In this document: positions 8,708 to 15,503 of the stretch, one piece after another | How the letters are laid out: every line of letters starts with the position of its first letter | Numbering within the stretch: position 1 is the stretch's first letter | Source: Porphyromonadaceae bacterium | GTDB taxonomy: Bacteria; Bacteroidota; Bacteroidia; Bacteroidales; Dysgonomonadaceae | Direction of reading: 5' to 3' | Assembly (NCBI GenBank): GCA_003517675.1 | Contig: DPAC01000030.1 | Coordinates: forward strand, 1 to 44,073 | Length of the DNA: 44,073 bases | Notes under the pieces: model-generated | What the model was told of the DNA's origin: nothing | The model's input: only the letters and a program-made list of their open reading frames with translations | Databases searched by the model: none | Translations under genes and position numbers: made by a program

Positions 8708-9814
8708 ATGATTATTGGAATACCGAAAGAGATCAAACCACAAGAGGGCAGGGTAGCCATGACTCCTGCCGGAGTGATGGAGCTGACCCGTAGAGGGCAT
8801 ACCGTCTATCTGCAGAAGAGTGCCGGTGAAGGCAGCAATCTGCCCGATGAGCGTTATCAGCAGGCGGGAGCCATGATATTGGATACCATTGAGGAGATAT
8901 ACGCTGCTGCTGACATGATTGTAAAAGTGAAGGAGCCCTTGGAGCGTGAATATGGGCTGATCCGGAAAGGACAGGTGCTCTTTACCTACTTCCATTTTGC
9001 TTCCAACAAGAAACTGACCGGAGCAATGATGGAGAGCGGTGCCGTATGCATCGCCTATGAGACGGTGATGGACCGGCAGGGAGCGCTGCCACTGCTCACC
9101 CCTATGAGCGAGGTGGCCGGCAGGCTCTCGGTACAACAGGGAGCAAAATACCTGGAGAAACCTCAAGGTGGTAAAGGGGTGCTGTTGGGGGGTGTGCCGG
9201 GTGTCAGTTCGGCCGAAGTGGTGATCATCGGTGCCGGTGTGGTAGGACACAATGCAGCACTGATGGCAGCCGGTTTGGGTGCAAATGTTAAATTGCTGGA
9301 TGTCAACCTGAACCGACTTCGCTACCTCTCCGAGGTGCTTCCCTCTAACGTGAAGACGCTCTATTCCACAGAGATGTCAATCAGAGAATCACTCAGGAGT
9401 GCCGATCTGGTGATAGGAGCCACTCTGATTGTCGGCGCAAAAGCACCACACCTGGTGTCACGTGAGATGCTCAAAGAGATGACTCCCGGCACGGTGATGA
9501 TTGATGTCTCTGTCGACCAGGGAGGATGTTTCGAAACAACCCATTCCACAACCCATATGGACCCGATTTATGAGGTGGATGGCATCGTCCATTACTGTGT
9601 GGCCAATATGCCGGGGGCGGTACCTGTTACCTCCACCCGGGCATTGACCAATGCCACGCTGCCCTATGTGACCAGGCTGGCTGAATATGGATGGGAAGAG
9701 GCCTGCAAGCGATATGAAGATCTCAGGCAGGGCCTCAACATCCTCAATGGAGAGGTGGTCTATAAAAATGTGGCTGATTCGCTGGATCTGCCCTACACGG
9801 AGCTACGGTGGTAG
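8708..9814 (+). CDS. ald: Alanine dehydrogenase
   Basis: A 368-residue NAD-dependent enzyme that converts L-alanine to pyruvate and ammonia, and the reverse. The N-terminal lobe starts with IGIPKEIKPQEGRVAMTPAG. The substrate-binding Lys is in VKVKEPLEREYGLI and the catalytic His in LFTYFHFA. The Rossmann nucleotide-binding loop is VIIGAGVVGHNAALMAAGLG. The C-terminal YCVANMPGAVPVTSTRAL segment is also typical. Length is standard for the hexameric enzyme. It has its own promoter and a good terminator, so it is probably a single-gene unit. It may link amino-acid fermentation to pyruvate, which fits a protein-using anaerobe, but that lifestyle is inference. Confidence 0.96.
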   Translation: MIIGIPKEIKPQEGRVAMTPAGVMELTRRGHTVYLQKSAGEGSNLPDERYQQAGAMILDTIEEIYAAADMIVKVKEPLEREYGLIRKGQVLFTYFHFASNKKLTGAMMESGAVCIAYETVMDRQGALPLLTPMSEVAGRLSVQQGAKYLEKPQGGKGVLLGGVPGVSSAEVVIIGAGVVGHNAALMAAGLGANVKLLDVNLNRLRYLSEVLPSNVKTLYSTEMSIRESLRSADLVIGATLIVGAKAPHLVSREMLKEMTPGTVMIDVSVDQGGCFETTHSTTHMDPIYEVDGIVHYCVANMPGAVPVTSTRALTNATLPYVTRLAEYGWEEACKRYEDLRQGLNILNGEVVYKNVADSLDLPYTELRW

Positions 9815-9865
9815 TGGTATCAACGTAACGCAGGCCGTTACAGGAGGGTGCATCTGCTGCTCCTC

Positions 9866-9903
9866 AAAAAAAGGGATCAATCGGGAAAGATTATCCCTTT
9901 TTT
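9866..9903 (+). terminator. Rho-independent terminator after ald
   Basis: An A-run followed by GGGAT (9873-9877) pairs with ATCCC (9893-9897) and a following T-run. The paired A and T tracts extend the stem. Confidence 0.75.
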
Positions 9904-9985
9904 CTTTGTAGATAAGGAAAAATTATTTTTCTTTGTTTACCTTATTTAGAATATCTTTATACAGCACCCACATCACAGCATCACT

Positions 9986-10294
9986 ATGGAACAATTTAAC
10001 AAGGATACCCAGATACAAATCGAACTAAGTGAAGAGGTTGCACAGGGAATCTACTCTAATCTGGCGGTCATTTCGCACTCCATATCAGAGTTTGTGATCG
10101 ATTTCATTCGCATCGTACCAGGTATGCAAAAAGCCAAGGTGAAGTCCAGGATCATCCTGACACCTGAACATGCAAAACGGTTGTTGCATGCCCTGAAAGA
10201 GAACATTGACAACTTTGAGCAACAGAACGGCCCCATTCGTATTCAAAACGACCCTGGCTTTCTGCCACCCCTGGGTGGGATGGGGGAGGCCTGA
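9986..10294 (+). CDS. DUF3467 family protein
   Basis: A 102-residue soluble protein that matches the DUF3467 pattern: IQIELSEEVAQGIYSNLAVISHS near the start, then EFVIDFIRIVPGMQKAKVKSRIILTPEHAKRLLHAL, and a short Pro/Gly tail. No signal peptide or membrane segment is present. DUF3467 proteins are widespread in Bacteroidetes and other phyla, but I know of no established function. It lies 80 bases upstream of cydA in the same direction with no terminator between, so it is likely co-transcribed with the cytochrome bd genes. Confidence 0.85.
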   Translation: MEQFNKDTQIQIELSEEVAQGIYSNLAVISHSISEFVIDFIRIVPGMQKAKVKSRIILTPEHAKRLLHALKENIDNFEQQNGPIRIQNDPGFLPPLGGMGEA

Positions 10295-10374
10295 CAAGCT
10301 TTTTTTGTATCACCAATCACAGCAATTATGGGAATGGAAATCAAATGAACCAACAAACCTAAAAAAAGATATTT

Positions 10375-11934
10375 ATGGATCTATTAAGTGCATCTGCAGT
10401 AAACTGGTCTAGGGGGCAATTTGCGCTGACAGCCGGTTATCACTGGCTGTTCGTTCCACTCACCATCGGACTGGGTCTCATCATGGCCATCATGGAGAGT
10501 CTCTACGTGAAAACAGGGGACATGAAATGGAAAACAGCCACCAAGTTCTGGCAGAAAATCTTTGGAATCAACTTTGCCATCGGCATCGCAACCGGCATCA
10601 TCCTCGAGTTTCAGTTCGGTACCAACTGGTCCAACTACAGCTGGTTCGTGGGTGATATCTTCGGTGCTCCCCTCGCCATAGAGGGAATCTTAGCTTTTTT
10701 CTTAGAGGCTACCTTTGTCTCCATCATGTTCTTCGGATGGAACAGGGTCAGCAAAAAAATGCACCTGGCATCCACCTGGCTGGTTTTCGTGGGTGCCTCC
10801 CTCTCCGCTTTCTGGATTCTGGTGGCTAACGCCTGGATGCAATATCCCACTGGCATGGAATTTAACCCCGACTCGGTACGCAACGAGATGACCGATTTCT
10901 GGGCAGTAACATTCTCTCCTGTGGCTTACAACAAGTTCCTCCACGCCACCTTCTCCTGCTGGGCCATGGGTGCCGCCTTTGTGGTTGCCATCTCAGGATG
11001 GTACCTGCTGAAAAGCCGGCATACCGACTTTGCCATCAAGAGCTTGAAGATCGGCTCGCTGGTTGGACTGGTGTCATTCATCATGCTGGCGGTCACCGGT
11101 GACGGTTCTGCCTATCACGTGGCACAGAAGCAACCCATGAAGCTAGCTGCCATGGAGGGTCTCTACAAGGGTACCGAGGGCGCCGGATTGGTGGCCGTAG
11201 GCATGCTCAACCCTGCCAAGGAAAAATACAACGACGATGTGGACCCCTATATCTTCAAGATTGAAATCCCAAAGTTGCTTTCCCTGCTGGGTTACAGGGA
11301 TATCAACGCCTTTGTGCCCGGCGTTGCGGATATCATTGAGGGTGGTTACCTCCTTCCCGACGGAACCACTTCCCTCTCTTTTCAGGAACGGCGGGAGAGA
11401 GGGTTGAAAGCCATTCAGGCGCTGGCTGACTACCAAACAGCAAAGAAGGAGGGACGTGATGCCGATGCTGCCAACCATGAGACCATCCTGCGGGAGAATT
11501 ATGCCCACTTCGGATATGGATATCTCGAGACGGAAGAGGATCTGATACCCAACATCCCGCTCACCTTCTATAGCTTTCACCTGATGGTGATCATCGGGAT
11601 ATATTTCATCCTCTTCTTCGTGGTCATGCTATACTTCCTTTATAAGAAAGATATGGTCAATAGCCGCTGGCTGCAGTATGTGGCCCTCTGGAGCCTCCCA
11701 CTGGCCTACCTTGCCTCTCAGTTGGGATGGGTGGTGGCCGAGGTAGGGAGACAACCCTGGACCATCCAGGATATTCTACCGGTACAGGCTTCCTCCTCGG
11801 CAATATCTGCTCAGAATGTAATCACCTCTTTCATCCTCTTTGCCCTGCTTTTCACCAGTCTGCTGGTTGCAGAGGTGACCATCATGGTGAAACAGATCAG
11901 AAAAGGACCCGATAGTGAAGAGCTGAATACTTGA
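10375..11934 (+). CDS. cydA: Cytochrome bd quinol oxidase subunit I
   Basis: A 519-residue inner-membrane subunit of the bd oxidase, which oxidises quinol and reduces oxygen to water with very high affinity. The N-terminal GQFALTAGYHWLFVPLTIG carries the haem-ligand His (His23 here, equivalent to His19 of E. coli). The quinol-site/GRQPW motif is present in VAEVGRQPWTIQDILP. A long hydrophilic loop (about 260-390, including LLPDGTTSLSFQERRERG) corresponds to the Q-loop region between membrane helices. About nine membrane helices are expected. It is followed 36 bases later by cydB. This oxidase gives a nominal anaerobe a way to respire or scavenge traces of oxygen. Confidence 0.97.
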   Translation: MDLLSASAVNWSRGQFALTAGYHWLFVPLTIGLGLIMAIMESLYVKTGDMKWKTATKFWQKIFGINFAIGIATGIILEFQFGTNWSNYSWFVGDIFGAPLAIEGILAFFLEATFVSIMFFGWNRVSKKMHLASTWLVFVGASLSAFWILVANAWMQYPTGMEFNPDSVRNEMTDFWAVTFSPVAYNKFLHATFSCWAMGAAFVVAISGWYLLKSRHTDFAIKSLKIGSLVGLVSFIMLAVTGDGSAYHVAQKQPMKLAAMEGLYKGTEGAGLVAVGMLNPAKEKYNDDVDPYIFKIEIPKLLSLLGYRDINAFVPGVADIIEGGYLLPDGTTSLSFQERRERGLKAIQALADYQTAKKEGRDADAANHETILRENYAHFGYGYLETEEDLIPNIPLTFYSFHLMVIIGIYFILFFVVMLYFLYKKDMVNSRWLQYVALWSLPLAYLASQLGWVVAEVGRQPWTIQDILPVQASSSAISAQNVITSFILFALLFTSLLVAEVTIMVKQIRKGPDSEELNT

Positions 11935-11970
11935 TTTCATACAGATTGAACGGACTAAAAGAATAACATT

Positions 11971-13125
11971 ATGATCACATACGAATTTCTGCAACAATAT
12001 TGGTGGTTCATCATGTCGCTGCTCGGCGGATTACTGGTGTTCCTGCTATTCGTACAGGGTGGACAGTCCATGCTACACTCCCTCTCCCGGGAAGAAGATG
12101 AAAAAAGGTTGCTGGTGAATGCGCTCGGCAGGAAATGGGAATATACATTCACCACACTGGTAACTTTTGGGGGTGCTTTCTTTGCCTCCTTTCCGCTTTT
12201 CTATTCCACCAGCTTCGGGGGGGCTTACTGGGCATGGATGATCCTGCTCTTCTGCTTCGTGCTGCAGGCAGTTTCTTACGAGTTTCAGTCGAAACCTGGT
12301 AACATCTTTGGTGCCGGTGTCTATCGTAACTTTCTCTTTGTGAACGGTCTGCTCGGCACCTTCCTGTTGGGCGTGCTGGTCGCCACTTTCTTTACCGGAT
12401 CAGAGTTCATGATGAGTAAGGGTAATATCGCAGGATTGGGCACAGTTGGTCCGGTGATCAGCCAGTGGCAGAACCCGCTACACGGGTTGGAGCTGCTGGG
12501 TAACCCGCGCAACCTGACACTGGGATTGGCCATCTTTTTCCTGGCACGTACCCAGGCGAGTCTCTTTTTTGTGAATCGTCTCAGTCACGAGACCCTGGAA
12601 AAACGCTCCCGCAAGTTCGTGTTGTTCAACGGACTCCCTTTTGTGGTTCTTTTTCTGATCTTCCTGATCTGGACACTTTTAGCAGATGGGTATGCCGTAG
12701 ATCCCGTCACCAAAGAGGTCTACCTGGAAAAGATGAAATACCTGCACAACTTCATTCAGATGCCCCTGGTGATGGTTCTCTTCCTCCTGGGGGTGGTTGC
12801 AGTTCTTTACGGCATCATACGAACCGTTTTCAGCTCCTCTTTCAAAAAAGGAGTCTGGTTCTCCGGAGCAGGAACCATTCTCACGGTGACCATGTTGCTG
12901 CTTGTTGCCGGCTATAACAACACAGCCTACTATCCCTCGACGGTCGATCTGCAAAGTTCGCTGACCCTGCAGAACTCCTCTTCCAGTGAGTTTACCCTCT
13001 CAGTGATGGCAGTGGTATCGCTCTTGGTACCGGTAGTGGCTGCCTACATCTTCTATGCCTGGCGAGCGCTTGAGCGCAAGAAACTGAGCCTGGATGATCT
13101 GAACAGCGATGGCCATGCCTACTGA
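11971..13125 (+). CDS. cydB: Cytochrome bd quinol oxidase subunit II
   Basis: A 384-residue, highly hydrophobic protein that pairs with CydA; it has the usual CydB size and about eight membrane helices. The start is YEFLQQYWWFIMSLLGGLLVFL, and GNPRNLTLGLAIFFLARTQ lies near the middle. The Bacteroidetes form differs from E. coli CydB in sequence but not in layout. No small CydX-like peptide was recognised after it. A hairpin with a T-run follows, closing the DUF3467-cydAB unit. Confidence 0.95.
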   Translation: MITYEFLQQYWWFIMSLLGGLLVFLLFVQGGQSMLHSLSREEDEKRLLVNALGRKWEYTFTTLVTFGGAFFASFPLFYSTSFGGAYWAWMILLFCFVLQAVSYEFQSKPGNIFGAGVYRNFLFVNGLLGTFLLGVLVATFFTGSEFMMSKGNIAGLGTVGPVISQWQNPLHGLELLGNPRNLTLGLAIFFLARTQASLFFVNRLSHETLEKRSRKFVLFNGLPFVVLFLIFLIWTLLADGYAVDPVTKEVYLEKMKYLHNFIQMPLVMVLFLLGVVAVLYGIIRTVFSSSFKKGVWFSGAGTILTVTMLLLVAGYNNTAYYPSTVDLQSSLTLQNSSSSEFTLSVMAVVSLLVPVVAAYIFYAWRALERKKLSLDDLNSDGHAY

Positions 13126-13144
13126 GCTGTTTGCATCCTGAAAC

Positions 13145-13181
13145 AAAAGGGTGGGTGCTTCTCTCTGCATCCCCCTTTTTT
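13145..13181 (+). terminator. Terminator after cydB
   Basis: AAAAGGGTGGGTGC pairs imperfectly with GCATCCCCCTTTTTT across a short CT-rich loop, and the stem runs into a T-tract. Confidence 0.7.
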
Positions 13182-13236
13182 CATTTCGGCTGCTCATTTT
13201 CACTTGGCATTATGGTCTGATGTCGATAAATAAGTG

Positions 13237-13245
13237 TAATTTTGC
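13237..13245 (+). promoter_or_regulatory. -7 element for the DUF3298-rsmG-MBL-gcvP run
   Basis: TAATTTTGC matches TAnnTTTGC exactly, 24 bases before the ATG at 13269. A clear TTG at the right upstream distance is missing. Confidence 0.55.
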
Positions 13246-13268
13246 AATAGAATATAACAGCTTTGTTT

Positions 13269-14171
13269 ATGGAGAGAAGATTTTTACTGTTGCCGCTCTG
13301 CTCTCTGCTGCTTGTTGCCGCGTTCTTCATCACCTCCTGCGGTGAGAGGGGAAGCAGCTCCAGCCGGGCAACCAACAGTCTGACTTTAGACACCATCCTG
13401 GTTGAGTCGCGACAACACCTCGATGGCGATACAGCCAGTCCCTACTGTGATATCCGTCTGGAGTTTATCTATCCGGTCAGCAGTCAGGAGACCAACCTGG
13501 ACACCCTGCAGCAGTATTTCGTAACGGCATTCTTCGGACAGGCATATGAAGGTCTCGATCCAGCCAGCGCAGTGGAGACATACGTAAAGAACTATGTGGA
13601 GAACTACATCCATGATGCGGCCATCTACCGCAAAAATGCAACGCTACCGGGTGAGCAGGTGGAGGAGATCCATGGTCATGACCAGAATGGAAATACCCTT
13701 TCTGACAGCTTCTACTCCTATTACGAAAGCATCTCAGATACCATCATCTACAACCGTCATGGGTTAATCTCCTTCCAGGTGAGACAGTCGAACAACAAGG
13801 GAGGAGCTGCTTCTTACCAGCTCTATCGCAACCATGTCTTTAACCTGAAGCGGGGCGCTCCTGTAATTGAGAGTGATCTCTTCAAGGCAGGATATGATAC
13901 GGCATTGCGCAACCTGATCATCGCGTCGCTTCTCGAACAGAATGGAGTGAAGCGCGTTGAAGAGCTGGAAGAGCTGGGATTCTTTGGTATCCACGAAATA
14001 CTGCCAAACAAAAACTTCCTGCTCAACGACGAGGGGATCATCTATACCTTTAACAAAGGTGAGTATTCGGCATATCAACTCGATGCACCTGAGATCATGA
14101 TTCCCTACGGATCCATCCGATCCCTGTTGAGAGAGCAAAGTGTTGCATCCAAACTGGCCGACCAGAAGTGA
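13269..14171 (+). CDS. DUF3298 (RsiV-like) lipoprotein, copy 1
   Basis: A 300-residue lipoprotein: the signal peptide ends in the lipobox ITSC (Cys24). Residues about 50-130 (EFIYPVSSQETNLDTLQQYF and AVETYVKNYVENY) fit the DUF4163-like N-terminal domain. The C-terminal half (SFQVRQSNNKGGAASYQLY, HEILPNKNFLLNDEGIIYTF, EIMIPYGSIRSLL) fits DUF3298. The same domain pair forms the extracellular part of the lysozyme sensor RsiV in Bacillus, but here there is no cytoplasmic anti-sigma part. A paralogue lies at 37614-38474. The start is the ATG at 13269; a TTG two codons earlier is less likely. The stop overlaps the GTG start of rsmG, so the two are translationally linked. The role is unknown. Confidence 0.85.
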   Translation: MERRFLLLPLCSLLLVAAFFITSCGERGSSSSRATNSLTLDTILVESRQHLDGDTASPYCDIRLEFIYPVSSQETNLDTLQQYFVTAFFGQAYEGLDPASAVETYVKNYVENYIHDAAIYRKNATLPGEQVEEIHGHDQNGNTLSDSFYSYYESISDTIIYNRHGLISFQVRQSNNKGGAASYQLYRNHVFNLKRGAPVIESDLFKAGYDTALRNLIIASLLEQNGVKRVEELEELGFFGIHEILPNKNFLLNDEGIIYTFNKGEYSAYQLDAPEIMIPYGSIRSLLREQSVASKLADQK

Positions 14172-14791
14172 AAGAGATCCTAACCCATTTTCCAACTCTT
14201 ACCGATCTGCAGATCAGGCAGTTCGAAGCAGTTGGCGACCTCTACAAAGAGTGGAACAACAAGATCAATGTGATCTCACGCAAAGATATTGACAACCTCT
14301 ACCTGCATCACCTGCTCCACTCGCTGGCCATCGCCAGGTATGTGACTTTCGCCAATGGTACCCGCATCATGGATGTGGGTACGGGAGGCGGATTTCCCGG
14401 CATCCCGCTGGCGATTCTCTTCCCTGAGTCACACTTCCTCCTGCTCGACAGCATCGGGAAGAAGATCCGGGTTGTACGGGAAATAGCTGAGGCCATTGGT
14501 CTGACCAACGTGGAGGCGATCCAATCACGTGCCGAGGAGGAGAAAAGAAAATTTCACTTTGTGGTGAGCCGTGCAGTGATGCCACTGCCTGATCTGATCC
14601 GTATCATCCGGAAGAACATCGCAAAGGAACAGATCAATGCACTGCCCAACGGCATCATCTGTCTGAAAGGGGGTGAGCTGACTGCAGAATTGCATCCGTT
14701 CCGGCAGGTAGCCGAAGAGGTTGCCCTCAGCAACTACTTCAGTGATCCCTTTTTCCAGACAAAAAAGCTGGTTTATGTACCTTTGGGCTGA
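14168..14791 (+). CDS. rsmG: 16S rRNA (guanine(527)-N7)-methyltransferase
   Basis: A 207-residue cytoplasmic SAM-dependent methyltransferase (GidB) that modifies G527 of 16S rRNA. The SAM-binding motif IMDVGTGGGFPGIPLAILFP is clear, followed by the acidic LLLDSIGKKIRVV and VVSRAVMPLPDL. WNNKINVISRKDIDNLY near the N-terminus is also typical. It begins with GTG, which overlaps the stop codon of the upstream lipoprotein gene (GTGA at 14168-14171). Length is standard. Loss of this enzyme gives low-level streptomycin resistance in other bacteria. Confidence 0.96.
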   Translation: MKEILTHFPTLTDLQIRQFEAVGDLYKEWNNKINVISRKDIDNLYLHHLLHSLAIARYVTFANGTRIMDVGTGGGFPGIPLAILFPESHFLLLDSIGKKIRVVREIAEAIGLTNVEAIQSRAEEEKRKFHFVVSRAVMPLPDLIRIIRKNIAKEQINALPNGIICLKGGELTAELHPFRQVAEEVALSNYFSDPFFQTKKLVYVPLG

Positions 14792-14821
14792 ACAATCGTA
14801 TGAACAATAATTGAGATTTGC

Positions 14822-15490
14822 ATGAAGATCAAAACATTTGAATTCAATCCCCTGAGAGTCAATACTTATATCCTCTCCGATGAGACAAAAGAGTGTGTGG
14901 TCATCGATGCGGCTTGTTATTATGCCGATGAACAGGAGTTGCTGCTTAACTATCTTCTGGATCATGACTTTGTGGTGAAGCACCTGATCAACACCCATCT
15001 CCATTTCGACCATATCTTCGGGGTTAACCTGCTTGCAAACCGCTTTGGGCTTCCTCTTCGCTATCATCGCGACGATGATTATCTTTTGGAAGATATCCCC
15101 TCACAACTGCAGCTTTTCGGATTCCCCACCATCAATAGCGATTTCCGACCCATCAATGGTGAATATCTGCAGGAGGGAGAGCGAATCACTTTCGGAAACA
15201 GCAGCCTGCAGGTGATACATGTTCCAGGACACTCTCCCGGCAGTGTCGCTTTCTACGAGGCTGAAGCCGCTGTCGTGATCAGTGGTGATGCCCTTTTCTA
15301 TTCCAGCATCGGTCGTACCGATCTGCCACGCGGCAATTATGAAACGCTGATCAACAGCATTCGACATAAGCTCTACACCCTCCCAGGGGAGACGGTGGTC
15401 TATCCCGGTCACGGTCCCTCAACCTCCATAGCGTTTGAAAAACGGCACAATCCGTTTGTCAACATGAATGAAAGTGAAAGAAACAACTAA
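14822..15490 (+). CDS. MBL-fold hydrolase (glyoxalase II-like)
   Basis: A 222-residue metallo-beta-lactamase-fold hydrolase. The metal motif HLHFDH (in LINTHLHFDHIFGVN) is complete, and downstream ligands appear as VPGHSPGSVAF, ISGDALFYSSIGRTDLPRG and VYPGHGPSTSIAFEK. This pattern is that of the glyoxalase II / YcbL branch, soluble and cytoplasmic. The substrate is not known; many members are only loosely called hydroxyacylglutathione hydrolases. It follows rsmG by 30 bases, and its end overlaps the longest possible version of gcvP, so the run is probably one operon. Confidence 0.9.
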   Translation: MKIKTFEFNPLRVNTYILSDETKECVVIDAACYYADEQELLLNYLLDHDFVVKHLINTHLHFDHIFGVNLLANRFGLPLRYHRDDDYLLEDIPSQLQLFGFPTINSDFRPINGEYLQEGERITFGNSSLQVIHVPGHSPGSVAFYEAEAAVVISGDALFYSSIGRTDLPRGNYETLINSIRHKLYTLPGETVVYPGHGPSTSIAFEKRHNPFVNMNESERNN

Positions 15491-15503
15491 TCAAAATATA
15501 GCA

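Noticed and set aside
8434..8793. 119-residue open frame upstream of and into ald
   Set aside because: It overlaps the ald promoter and start in another frame, and has no domain or good composition.
10169..10190. Inverted repeat CATGCAA...TTGCATG inside the DUF3467 gene, LacI-operator-like
   Set aside because: It lies in coding sequence with an 8-base spacer; probably chance.
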